In this document: positions 1 to 8,879 of the stretch, piece by piece
Layout of the letters: every line of letters begins with the position of its first letter
Numbering within the stretch: the stretch's first letter is position 1
Assembly (NCBI GenBank): GCA_030770425.1
Contig: JASJFT010000415.1
Location: 1-18,274 of the forward strand
Direction: 5' to 3'
DNA from: Darksidea phi
Lineage: Eukaryota > Ascomycota > Dothideomycetes > Pleosporales > Lentitheciaceae
Length of the DNA: 18,274 nt
Position numbers and translations under genes: made by a program
Notes under the pieces: model-generated
Databases searched by the model: none
Seen by the model: the letters and a program-made list of their open reading frames with translations, nothing else
What the model was told of the DNA's origin: nothing

Positions 1-91
1 TTGCCGCTAAGCTCTGAGCACCCATGGTAGCGTCCGGGGAGGGAGTAACAATTTCTAATCCTTTTTTTTGGGTACGGCGTAGGGGGCCCGG

Positions 92-123
92 CCCCCCCCG
101 CCCCCCCCCCCCCCCCCCCCCCC
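92..123. repeat. Poly-C homopolymer tract
   Basis: A 32-base run of C is interrupted only by one G at position 100. On the other strand it is a G run that could form a quadruplex. It is also a site where sequencing length errors are common. No gene crosses it. Confidence 0.95.
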
Positions 124-768
124 AACGTTCCACTCCACTATCATCTACGCATCGCTCGCCGACCCGCTAGCCTCCCCCACCCTCGGCCCTCCCGATAACA
201 CGCTCGTAGTTCGTGCTGTCTCGACAGCTTCCATCTACACATATGAGCACAAGCCATCGTCGCCGGCGGCGGGAGAGCAAGGAACAATAGACATCCAATC
301 TTCGGCGGCGTGACAGGACGAGATGGGAAGACCACGCCGAGTGGGTCGGAGCGGACGGGATCACTCAGCTCTCCGCCGCAGTTCTGGTCAGGCTCGCCGG
401 TACTAGCCAGGCGCCGGTTGCGCTGCAGGTTACTTACATAGTTGAGAAGACGTAGCTAACGTTCTCCATCGGGTACCTACACTAAGCTTCACGAGCTTTG
501 AGCAGGCATACGCGGATATCATAGGAGCACGATACAGGTAGTTGGCGGGGAGAAGGACGTAAATTGCTGGGTAATGTGACGCGGGAGGACGGTGGCCCCT
601 GGTGCTTGGTGTGACGATATTTTTAAGTGTGCCTCCAGCGATGTGCCAGCCAGGCTAGAGCACTCTGACGCAGACATAGGCCCTCCTCTCGCACGACCTT
701 CAACGCGGATCCGTTTGTAGAAGAGAGAAGCCGTTCGCAGCCGCGTCCCTAAGCCCATCCTCCACCAC
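124..768. other. No recognisable gene
   Basis: This moderately GC-rich stretch has only short overlapping open frames on the minus strand. I see no domain motif, credible splice structure, RNA gene or transposase signature. Confidence 0.5.
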
Positions 769-822
769 GAAGCGCAGGCCAACGAAGCGCAGGCCAACGA
801 AGCGCAGGCCAACGAAGCGCAC
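769..822. repeat. 15-bp tandem repeat, about 3.6 copies
   Basis: The unit CGAAGCGCAGGCCAA is repeated head to tail three times exactly, followed by a partial fourth copy. Read on the minus strand it gives a repeated Cys-Ala-Ser-Leu-Ala, but no domain adjoins it, so I treat it as a minisatellite rather than a coding repeat. Its 15-bp period matches that of the arrays inside the sirtuin locus, although the sequence is different. Confidence 0.9.
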
Positions 823-986
823 CCCTCGCAACCAAACAGCGCGACACCACCAGTGAGAAGCAACTCCCGCCGGCGCACAACTTCAAGAGTTACTCAGAGC
901 GGGTGGGCAGGATGAGCCTTGGCTCAGTACAGGCTCGACGCTGCAGCGTACAGGATGAGACGGATATGCGCGCTGCCAGTGGAGCC

Positions 987-1212
987 GGGCAGTACCAGTA
1001 CACGCTGGGCTTTGTCAGTAACTATCGCGTCATCCTCGCATAGCTGCTGGCTGGCCAGATGGGCACCCACTACTGCGTTCGGCGGCGTTTGGCGCAGAGC
1101 AAGCGATGTTCAAAGTTTTCGTTGATCCGCTTCGATCCAATCGCTGGCGTCCGTGACGGAACTCTGAGTGTGGAGGCTGATGTGCGACTAGGAGACGTCG
1201 TGGTCAGACAGC
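987..1212 (+). pseudogene. Remnant of a PNP/UDP phosphorylase-like domain (fungal NLR type)
   Basis: One frame reads QYQYTLG, then a stop at 1041-1043, then LLAGQMGT, IRF, and SVEADVRLGDVVV. Order and spacing match the nucleoside-phosphorylase domain that fungi commonly place at the N-terminus of NACHT or NB-ARC receptor-like proteins (family pattern: YTLG, then AGQ.GT, then IRFGLMVGIGGG, then DxRLGDVVVS). The glycine-rich loop after IRF is replaced (DPIAGVRDG), the frame has a stop and there is no start codon, so only about 75 residues of a decayed domain remain. The assignment rests on recalled family motifs, not on a search. Confidence 0.65.
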
Positions 1213-1218
1213 CAGTCG

Positions 1219-1804
1219 GGCAACAGCAACTGGCTGGTGGGTTTCGACAACGTGGGTCGAGGCGATCGACAACGCGACGCAGGTCGTAGAGGTGTGTCCC
1301 AGCGACCACAGGTCAGTGTTGATCACGCCCCGTTTTCCCCATCTAGGGCAGTTTGTGGAGAGGTGGGACGTGAACAACAAGGATTTTCGGGACTCGGTAC
1401 AGGAAAGGCAGGGGTATCTATTCGAGTTTGCAGTTGCAGTTGGCTGCAGCGGCTGCGGGTGAGTTGCTGAGACTGCTCGATAGGTTGCCGCTGCGGAGCT
1501 ACGTGAACTGCAGCGTGGCGACGACTTAGGTGAAGAGCGTATAGCCTAGGCTGCTTGCCGCTTCAAAGCAGAAGTCGGTCGTGGATGCGGAGCGGAGATC
1601 CTACTAGCTCAAGGGTTCTTAGTGCTAAGTGTCTTGCGTGATCTTTCAAGGCTTGTTGTCATTAGGCCGATCGTCCGCGTCCCGATCCTCCTCGTAGCAC
1701 TGTATCCACGTCTTCAAGTGTGTTGGGGGCCCCGGGAGGGTAGGGTAGACGTTGTGAAATGTACGGAGCTTATACGGGCTGCCTCGGATAGGAATATATT
1801 ATAG
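1219..1804 (+). pseudogene. Decayed coding-like stretch next to the phosphorylase remnant
   Basis: A frame from 1250 to 1804 has only three internal stops (1460, 1481, 1547) in about 185 codons and no ATG start. In the adjacent frame at 1222 the piece NSNWLVGFDNV resembles the kinase-2 strand of NB-ARC ATPases (NWLLVFDNVD), and SVLITPRFPHLG at about 1308 resembles their kinase-3 strand. This would fit an NLR whose phosphorylase domain lies just upstream, with a deletion between the two. The later part, with VERWDVNNKDFRDSV and QERQGYLFEFAVAV, is not recognised. The NLR link is an inference from two short matches. Confidence 0.3.
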
Positions 1805-2518
1805 GTAGCTACTAATAGCTATACAAGAATCCTATCGCCGCTCGTTCCCTCGAATATGTCCAACGTATAGTTAGTTTTGTACTAATGGTTATTGTAATCG
1901 AAGAGCCTGTCGATAGTACCTCCCGCCTATAGCGCCGGGGATACGCCGCCGCGATATTCGAAAGGTTTAGAGCGCTGTACTCGAATAGCCTGTTGTGCTC
2001 TAGTTTATTCTCCTAAAGGACTAGGCGAACGATCGTTGGTGAAGACATGTGGTTGGTGGGTGTTAATATAAGGAAGCTGGCTGAGGATAAGAGATAGATG
2101 TAGTGAGTAGGATACTAGTATCATCGTAGACAATTTCTATACTGTAGCTTAACGAGCCTTGCCGAGAAAGCGCGGAACGTGGGGTGAGGATTACAAAGCG
2201 TACTCTCCACTTATTTGGGAAGAGCCGTGCACCCTCCTCCGTTTAATATTAGGAAATGGTCAAAATAAGTCTTCCTGCCAGATGTTGTATCTGTGGTCTC
2301 TTTCCAAATTAGACTCAAGTCAATTATTTGGTACTAGGATAGAGGGTCACATTCGCCACGTGACCATCGGAGCGGCGTTTCTCTTTATCCGAATCTGACC
2401 CCGCGTCTAGACCATGTGACGCCTTAAGAAACTTTTTTGCTTGCCAGACCAACACAACATCACAAATCAGGCGAGACACAACCGACGTGTACTTAATCTG
2501 CCTAGGTCTACTGACTTC
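1805..2518. other. Intergenic, no gene seen
   Basis: The composition becomes more AT-rich with many TA steps, as in RIP-affected or relic DNA. The open frames here lack ATG starts and show no motif. The segment just before 2519 would contain the promoter and 5' leader of the next gene; I could not point to a clear TATA element. Confidence 0.45.
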
Positions 2519-3294
2519 ATGGCGTCCTCCCAGCCATCATCGACGGAGAGCACACGGAACGCTATCTTGGAGAACGGATTCTTCTTTGACCACGATGTAC
2601 TCTTAGGGCAGCTTATTGAGGAGATGGACAAGGACAGTGTTCCTTTCGCATCAGCTGGCGGTTTACAGTTCTGTAAAAATAGTGTCCTTGACAACCCAGT
2701 TAGTATAGACTGACTTTTTCTTTTACCTCGCTTAACGTCTCACTCTCGTAGCGCATCCGGCCTATTCTCGAGTCCTTCTTCGATTGGTTTGCTTTGGGAC
2801 TTTACAGATCCATCGGCGCCTTTCCCGGAGAGTATAGCTTCAGGAAGAGCGATCCAAAAGCAAAGGTTGATACTCTTCTAGTCCACCTGTGGAGCAAAGG
2901 ATCTAGAGCGTCCTTTTGGGGAGGTTCACATCGCCATCAGTTACCCTGCGTGAGGGGGGAAAATAATTTGTGGCGGGTTCCTCGTATTAGTTTGAAACAC
3001 CTAAACCTCAAACCCACCGAAGTTACGTTTGAGCAGGGTGGCTTGTAAGTTCTTGATCCTACATTGTAAGCATTATCTCACGGGGACCGCAGCACCATCT
3101 TAGATCCTCGAATCGCCGTCGAAGTCACGAAAGGCACCGCAACCACGTTTGCGTTCGGGACAAAGGAGGTCATCAGCACGTGGAATCCGATGAGACTACC
3201 AAAGTCACAAGATATCGAGGAAACAATCACTGGCATGGAAGGCACAAACTTTGGGATAAACGTGGCTTACGTTGAGCGAAAGGAGGGGACATAA
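2519..3294 (+). CDS. Conserved-looking fungal protein of unknown function, three exons
   Basis: Exons are inferred at 2519-2698, 2752-3044 and 3093-3294. The introns are 53 nt (GTTAGT...GTAG with CTTAAC branch) and 48 nt (GTAAGT...GCAG). Phases agree and the product is 224 aa. The N-terminus is Ser/Thr-rich; residues from about 15 read GFFFDHDVLLGQLIEEMDKD. The centre has DTLLVHLWSKGSRASFWGGSH and later LWRVPRISL, and the C-terminal part has ILDPRIAVEVTKGTATTFAFG. The blocks LVHLWSKGSR, GSHxHxLP and ILDxR look like a fungal hypothetical-protein family I have a sense of but cannot name. No signal peptide or membrane helix is evident. The frame is intact, without RIP-type stops, and the gene converges on the C2H2 gene with no gap. 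Function is unknown. Confidence 0.78.
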
Positions 3295-4602
3295 CTAATA
3301 CGGAATGGCTCCTGTTCTGCCATTTGTCTGGCCGCAACTTCCCTGATGCTCTGGTGCAGGAGCTTGCAAGACGTAATTAGGAGTTTCGAGCGGACTGACC
3401 GTGGGATGATCTCCATTCAGCGTGTTGGAAGACAAATATGGTAGCTGATCGTAGCATGGCGTTATGGTGATACCCTCAAAGATCGGCGCAAATCCAAGCG
3501 TATAGTTGGCTGATCTTTCCATCATTTGAGAGGAGGGGAATGGCATCGACAGTCCTGCATCGAAGAAGCTGCTAGTTGGAGTTGCAGGCCCGTTTGGAAG
3601 TGATGGTATCGGTGCTGGCTGCATGGAATTGTGCACATTGCTTCGAGATGCAACGCCTGTGACATGAACGATTAGAAACTCGTGACATATTGGAAGCTGT
3701 GTCATTACCAAGTAAATTATCTTCGACCGGGAACCATCGATCTGCACCACGGTCGACAGTCGCCATGGGCACCTTCGAAGGCCGATGTTCCGAACATTCA
3801 CCCATCGCCTCGTTGCCTCGCTTTCTCGTCCGCTCGTGACTCGTATCCTGAGCAAGCATTTGATGCAATGTTTCAGTGGCGTACCTCCGTAGTTGAGTGC
3901 ACCGCTCTCTCATGTAAAATACTTTCGCCTTGTCATCCCCTCGCGTTTTGGCTTTGCATTGATGCCTGAGAAACGGCCGTACTCGATTGAATGAATTGCG
4001 ACAAAATACACAGATCTCGTAGCATTGAACATCTATGTAGCGTCTCATTAGCACCCTGCCCTTTTAAGAACATAGGGAGGAATACGTAGTTGAAAGTGTC
4101 GCACAAGTTCCTGTCTTCTGTTGAACCGTTTTTTCCGGTTGCATACTGGATACGGGCAGTGGAGCCTGGCGTGATCCTCGCATTCAAGGGAATAGTCACT
4201 ACTACTCGCGTCGTTATCGTCGCCATCGCCGTCCTCGTCATTGTCGGTGCCACCGTCATCGCCACTGTCATCATTGTCGCCGTAGCAGGCTTCCCTATTA
4301 CAATTAGAGACTGCGTGATGTTGGTTATCCAGCGAAGGTAAATGCGCTTGAGCTTCGAGCATTCTAGCCGTCAGCTGTTGTACTTCGAGCTGTCCTAGCT
4401 AATTAGTGTAGGACGTCTAGGAGCTTGCCTGTACTACCTGAAAATCTCCGATATGGTCGCGCAATGCCCGGCTCGTGTCAAACGGCTTGAAACATATCTG
4501 GCACAGAAGTCGATTATCATTTCTGCCCGTTCTTCGGTCGCTGCCCGTCCTTTGAGCCTTGCTCGGGTCGAAAGGCACAAAAGGAGTTTGTTTGCCCGTC
4601 AT
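3295..4602 (-). CDS. C2H2-type zinc-finger protein (putative transcription regulator), four exons
   Basis: Exons on the minus strand are 4602-4438, 4389-4086, 4032-3709 and 3656-3295. The introns are 48, 53 and 52 nt, each with a GT donor, a CTAA-type branch site and an AG acceptor, and phases agree. The product is 384 aa. The first finger is near residue 35 (CQICFKPFDTSRALRDHI). After an acidic Asp/Gly-rich block comes a second finger created by splicing (CPYPVC, then RRQELVRHFQLH), followed directly by a C2HC-like finger (CYEICVFC, then FLRHQC). The C-terminal 120 residues are Pro/Ser/Thr-rich, as in activation regions. The layout of clustered degenerate fingers and low-complexity tail is typical of fungal C2H2 regulators; the target is unknown. 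A CCAAT-like element lies in the divergent upstream region. The gene has no disruption, unlike its neighbours beyond 5.4 kb. Confidence 0.88.
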
Positions 4603-4890
4603 TTTTCAATGGATCTATAATCTGGGTGCGGAAAGACAAGTATGTTAAGGGCGGGGATTTTGGGAGGACTGGTGGGGGGAGCGTCAAGATGCAATTGGCG
4701 GGTTGAGCCTGCACACCAAAATTAGAATCAGGAGATCTTGGCCACGAGGACATTTGCCACGACGATGAATTCCGGGTATAAAACCGCGCTGAAGGACCCG
4801 TATTCTTGCCCCGACAACTGTCCTCATATCATTGTCCTTTTGAACCCGCTGCTCGAATCAACCCAATTGTACTCTTTCTTCGGTACGAAG
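4603..4890. promoter_or_regulatory. Divergent intergenic promoter region
   Basis: This 288-bp region separates the start codons of the C2H2 gene (-) and the cysteine-rich ORF (+). For the plus gene there is a TATAAA at 4780-4785, about 110 bp before the ATG, in a position suited to start transcription near 4810. On the minus side a CCAAT motif lies within GCAATTGGCG at about 4691-4700. The two genes could share regulatory sites; this is an inference from spacing. Confidence 0.5.
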
Positions 4891-5385
4891 ATGTCTTCTC
4901 CATGTCCAGAGTGCAACGACAAGGGCATAGTCGGTGACTCCATCTGCACTCGATGCAACGGCAACGGCGGATCAAAACAAAACGCACGCTTTGACATTAC
5001 TTCGTGCACTAGCTACATCACACCTGCACACAACGGTAAGGGCGACTTAACCTCTTGTTGTAACGCTCAGTTAGACTCATGCCCTCTTAGAATCAATACA
5101 TTGAGTGACCAACACATAGTTAAGTCGACTTGGGAGGATTTGCCACCCTAACTGGCAAATCTGCGGCAGTAAGGGTTGGGTGGTTGGACATGTCAAGCTC
5201 CTAAGATGTAACCGTGTACCTGGAGAGGAAAACTGCCGAACGATCAATACGTCATTATTTTGGAGCCTGTTTTCCGGCTGGGTGAAGCTAGTTTTACTCC
5301 CTGTTCGCCTGGTCGACAATGCACTGCTTCGCTGGCGAACGAATATATTGCTTGAACCAATAATTAATCTATCCGCGCCTCACTA
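4891..5385 (+). CDS. Small cysteine-rich protein with CxxCxGxG-like motifs (exon structure uncertain)
   Basis: The ATG at 4891 follows a TATA box and opens MSSPCPECNDKGIVGDS, then CTRCNGNGG. These are two CxxC-xx-G elements like those in DnaJ-type zinc domains. Without splicing this frame ends at 5151 (87 aa including LTSCCNAQLDSCPL). A second frame, 5133-5385, contains CHPNWQICGSKGWVVGH, LLRC and EENC and runs open to a stop at 5383-5385. It reads like a continuation with a third zinc-binding half. A donor GTAAGG is present at 5036, but I found no acceptor that joins the two frames cleanly, so this may be a frameshifted gene. No catalytic J domain is present, so it is not a chaperone of the DnaJ type. 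Function is unknown. Confidence 0.45.
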
Positions 5386-5750
5386 GTATGTGCCCTGCCG
5401 TATTACTGGCATGGCATGGAGGACAAGGTTGGAAGGTGCACGTTTCTGTGTGCATTGCTATTTTCGGCTAGGATCGCCTTAGCGTGACGTGGTCATGCTT
5501 CAACTTACGCTCTGGATGTTATTGGTGGGAGTTACGGGTAAATTCCACAAGGTGCGTTAGCAAGCTCAATTCTATCTCGGGCAAAGGGAGGATAAGCACG
5601 CTTTGTGCGCATATCCTATTTCGGACCCAAAAGGATTCTAAAGAAGTAGGAAGGTACGCCTGATGCGCATCTTTCATTATCACAGGGCTTGACCTAGCTG
5701 AGGACGGGTATAGGATGGGTTGCTGCCGCTCCAGCCGGCGCAGAGCTGAG
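5386..5750. other. Intergenic, no gene seen
   Basis: No frame of useful length, splice structure or RNA gene is recognisable. It ends where the first LTR-like repeat copy begins. Confidence 0.5.
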
Positions 5751-5920
5751 TTATTATATCAGGCTAGCTCCTACACCAGATCAGCTCACATGACTGCTCC
5801 TGGCTGCTACGCCGTATTCTGTTCTATATAAGCTGCTCTCATATAGAGCTATTACAATCAACCATAGTTCTTACTTCTTTCCCTTACAGTGATTCACCCT
5901 GATTCCTCACTATGACATAT
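5751..5920 (+). repeat. LTR-like repeat, copy 1 (possible solo LTR)
   Basis: This about 170-bp segment is collinear with 9603-9772, with shared blocks TATCAGGCTAGCT, TCACATGACT, CTCCTGGCTGCTACGCC, TATTCTGTTCTATATAAGCT (CATTCTG in copy 2) and TCAC near the right end. Both have a TATATAA promoter-like box about 70 bp in, followed by a pyrimidine-rich region, as expected for the U3-R-U5 order of a Ty1/copia-type LTR. No gag or pol frame adjoins. The exact ends are uncertain because the TG...CA termini are eroded in this copy. Confidence 0.65.
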
Positions 5921-6279
5921 TAGCTCACATTACATCCATTTCAGCAAGTCCGCCTTCGAATTCCGGTGACACTTGCATTGAGCACAAGATATATCTTTTC
6001 ACCGAACGAGTCTCCTCTTGTAGTCATTATTTTCTAGAATATTCAGCGACTTGCGACGACGCTAAGAAAAAGAAGCAGGTCTGTCAATCTGCAGTTACAA
6101 CACACGCGTCTACGACCGGAACTCTTTGTTATCTTCCTGGGTGCGATAAACAACCGAATTTGAAGCGAGAAGGCCCTGGTAAGTATTCATAGTCTTGGAA
6201 GATTTAACGTGCGCTAATTTCTTCTATAGGTACAAGGAGAAACGGTGGCTTCAAGCCGGATAGAGTGGGATTTGACTAG
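5898..6279 (+). pseudogene. Fragment of a C2H2-like zinc-finger gene downstream of the LTR-like copy
   Basis: An open frame without ATG runs to 6178, is interrupted by a well-formed 51-nt intron (6179-6229: GTAAGT donor, GCTAAT branch, TATAG acceptor), and continues in phase to a stop at 6277-6279. The end of exon 1 has a Lys-rich stretch and CYLPGCDKQPNLKREGPG. After splicing it continues GGFKPDRVGFD. The C-x4-C followed by GGF+xxD resembles fungal fingers of the form CxxPxC...GFxRxDNLxxH, but the histidine half is missing. Because the start region overlaps the LTR-like copy, the element may have replaced the original 5' end. Whether it is expressed cannot be told. Confidence 0.45.
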
Positions 6280-6327
6280 TGTAGCCTACTATAAGGTATG
6301 AGAACCATAACTAGGAAGTTCAAAACA

Positions 6328-7497
6328 CTATTCTAACTTCTTAATTACAGCCCTCAGCTCAAGCCGTTCTTCAGGTCTCTCTGTAGTCGTCTCTTTAACA
6401 ATCTCATTCAACACCTTAAACTCCGTCCTATCGTTTTTAAGTAGGATCAACATTAAAAATAGCCTCCCTAATACCCAAATATCATTACGCACGCGGGCCT
6501 CCCACGGTAGCAAGGTTAGGTTAAGCTATCCTCGGAGTTCGGGAGCTGTCCATTCATATATAGTCGCGAGGCCGCCGATATCGATAATTACGGCGTCGTC
6601 CTTAGTGTCGATTACGATATTTAACGGTTTCAAATCCATATATATAATCTCGTTTTAATGTAGTTGGTGAAGCGCACGGGCGATTTGAAGCGGCCATCTT
6701 TTCTAAACATGGTTTTGCCTCAGCATATCTTCAAGAGTTCCAGCGGCGTGATATTCCAAAAGAAACCCCCGAAGGACCATGATCTGATCCTTTGATCTAC
6801 CCGTATGATAGGGATTTCCTGAGCAAATAACCGAAACGAGCTAAATAATCCCAGGGGATTGACGTAGGCGCAGTAGATTCCGTAATTCACTTTCGAGAAC
6901 GTAGCTGTCTCGAGGCTGATAGAGTAGCCTATCGATTAATTTAAAAATGTATTCCCGATCCCCGGGCCCGACCTGGACTAGCGATACTACTGGAGCAATA
7001 TGCCTAACCTTTTTAATGCTTGAATATGGTATAACCACTATCGAGCAGCAAGTTCTAAGAAAAGGCGGGTAGAGTACCTTCGAAGAGTCCTCTGTAAGCT
7101 GGTAGTAGAATTGACCACAAAACTAGCGGTACCCATTACTCTCTGGCAGATTTGTAACACTGCTTTCGAGTGGTAGGGTGATCCATTTATTCGTATTAAC
7201 TGGTTGAAATACGACTTCAGTAACTCTGTTGTCCAAAAGGGGAAGCGTTTCGAATCTGATATATTGGATGAACTCTCGTAGTTGGTGGCCGCGGACAGCC
7301 CGCTTGCTCTGCTGGCTCAGAAAGCTTTCCGTGTCACCTTTACGAAGGATAGTCCCTCGAAAGGTAACTTTAATATACCACTTGTAATCCCCAGAACGAT
7401 AGATTATGTCTTGAGATCGAATATAAGGTTCTGGATCGCCGTAGCATTAAAAAGCCTCATCTTCGTGATAATTTTTCGGGAGCGCATCGACCGGCAT
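6328..7497 (-). pseudogene. Protein kinase-like gene inactivated by six in-frame stops (RIP-like)
   Basis: From an ATG at 7497-7495 to the terminal stop at 6330-6328 the minus strand keeps one frame for exactly 390 codons. The first 150 residues are unassigned. A kinase fold follows: LLEYHAAGTLEDML (hinge), then YMDLKPLNIVID (catalytic loop, with Asp, Lys and Asn present), IIDIGG in place of DFG, EWTAPELR (APE motif) and RNDIWVLGRLF (DxWxxG helix). Internal stops lie at 7449-7447, 7125-7123, 6843-6841, 6705-6703, 6657-6655 and 6528-6526. Each is TAG or TAA at a place where CAG or CAA would make sense, that is C-to-T in a CpA step. There are no frameshifts. This pattern is expected of RIP rather than random decay. 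The family resembles fungal kinase-like proteins with an MDLKxxN loop; it is not closely similar to the intact kinase at 10.6-11.8 kb. Confidence 0.85.
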
Positions 7498-7817
7498 ATT
7501 AAGAGTTTGCTCGAAGGGACGCGAGGTTCCGGAAGGCACCCGATGGACTCGAGAGTCTACGAGGGCGTCAAGGAGGCCCTAGCGGAGAAGGGAAGTCGAC
7601 TACGCGAGGGGAATCTCTGTGCCAGCGAATAAGGATGGACGGATTTGTATACTTCCTGTGGTTTGTCGTTAGAGCGTGACGGCTAGATAAGGTAGGACGT
7701 GTTGTGCTGCTTAACAGGCCGTGAATCGTCGGAACTTGGGGACAGTTCGGGATAGGGATACTCACGATAAGCTCCCTAGTATACCTAGTTACCAAAAATA
7801 GGAGAACTGGATCGAGG
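7498..7817. other. Upstream region of the kinase pseudogene, no other gene seen
   Basis: A plus-strand open frame covering 7282-7632 is antisense to the kinase pseudogene and has no motif. Beyond 7632 I see nothing recognisable before the minisatellite. Confidence 0.45.
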
Positions 7818-7932
7818 GCAGGAGGAGTGGGTATGCAAGCGCAGGAGGAGTGGGTATGCGAGCGCAGGAGGAGTGGGTATGCGAGCGCAGGAGGAGTGGG
7901 TATGCGAGCGCAGGAGGAGTGGGTATGCGAAC
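7818..7932. repeat. 23-bp minisatellite, exactly five copies
   Basis: Five head-to-tail copies of a 23-bp unit (GCAGGAGGAGTGGGTATGCG followed by AGC) span 115 bp. The copies are nearly identical: the first has CAAGC and the last CGAAC at the end of the unit. Since 23 is not a multiple of three, every copy is read in a different frame, so the repeat is unlikely to be coding. The near identity suggests recent expansion. Confidence 0.95.
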
Positions 7933-8139
7933 TTCTGGCGCACGGCCTCTCTTGGCACAGACTCGCCGCCGTGATGCGAGAGTTTCCTCTCCCTTGTAGT
8001 AGGACTCTATTGCAATAAAACTATATTAAGAAGGACTCTAAGTGTAAGCAGGTAGGGGGTAGAATGAATGTATTGAGTGGTCTGTCTATCTAGCTAGGGC
8101 TCGAGCAGAGGCTCGCTAAATACTGGTTGCGCTAGGTTA

Positions 8140-8265
8140 GGTGATAGGAATAATCACTATAAATCACTGTATAGTCACTGTGGTTTACTGTTGTATGGTC
8201 ACTGTGAGTTCAGTGTATCGTTACTGTGAATCAGTGTGAATTATTGTGTGACTGGAGTAGTCATG
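8140..8265. repeat. Degenerate short repeats rich in CACTGT / TCAGTG
   Basis: ATCACT, GTCACTGTGG, GTCACTGTGAG, TTACTGTGAATCAGTGTG and related words recur about every 15-25 bases, in both direct and inverted senses. The words resemble the 3' part of the LTR-like copies (CACTGTGATAG), so this may be a much decayed relative or a separate satellite. No gene is visible in the surrounding 8019-8430. Confidence 0.5.
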
Positions 8266-8432
8266 TGATGTACAGCGCTCGGCTGCTTAGGTAAGCACCT
8301 GCAGCCCACATCAGTCATCTGCCCAGCTCACCAAAATCAATGCGCCTTCTTGACTGATTGCGCCACAACGCCTACATTGCGTTATGGCCTTGAATATGGC
8401 ACTTCGAGCCCTCTAGTAACGTGTTCTATCAG

Positions 8433-8858
8433 TCAACCGGCCACCCCACCAAAAAAAGACGCCTGTTTCCACCCAACATGAAATGCCGCCCCAACAACGC
8501 GCTCAGCACGTACAAAAATCAGGGAGACTAGATCTATCCACGAACGCGATTCGAGGTTTGACGCTCCAGGCTTAGCGTTGGCGAGGGGCAGGTAGTAGTC
8601 TGGAATGGGCCGTATGCGGCAGGGTTGTACGCCGTACGGGGCTGTTTGGCACTTGGCGAGGTACCCATCAGCGTGGCGACCTTGGATGAACTTGCGCGCC
8701 ACAGCAAACACAAGGCTGATGATACAAGCGTCTTTTCGTCCTCGCTGCTCGCCCGCCGATGCACACGGGGTATCATAAAGGGTTTTCCCGAGCGCCACCG
8801 AGTACTTACGCTTGCCACCGAACAGCAACGCCAAGCAACCACCACGAAACGTCAACAA
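8433..8858 (-). other. Unassigned 141-codon open frame
   Basis: A minus-strand frame of 141 codons is open and includes WIDLVSLIFVRAERVVGAAF and RKFIQGRHADGYLAKCQTAP. I recognise no domain. An antisense frame at 8625-8891 is also open, so coding status is unproven. It lies directly beside the truncated transposase and could be part of another relic repeat. It may simply be a GC-rich open frame. Confidence 0.25.
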
Positions 8859-8879
8859 CCGTTCCGGCCATTTCGTGGA

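Noticed and set aside
1..130. Chromosome end (telomere)
   Set aside because: No TTAGGG or similar telomeric repeat is present; the poly-C run alone is not telomeric.
2159..2398. 79-codon plus-strand frame
   Set aside because: It starts at a TTG, has no motif and no splice support, and lies in AT-rich intergenic sequence.
7282..7632. 116-codon plus-strand frame as a gene
   Set aside because: It has no ATG start of its own and is largely antisense to the N-terminal part of the kinase pseudogene, whose frame explains the sequence better.
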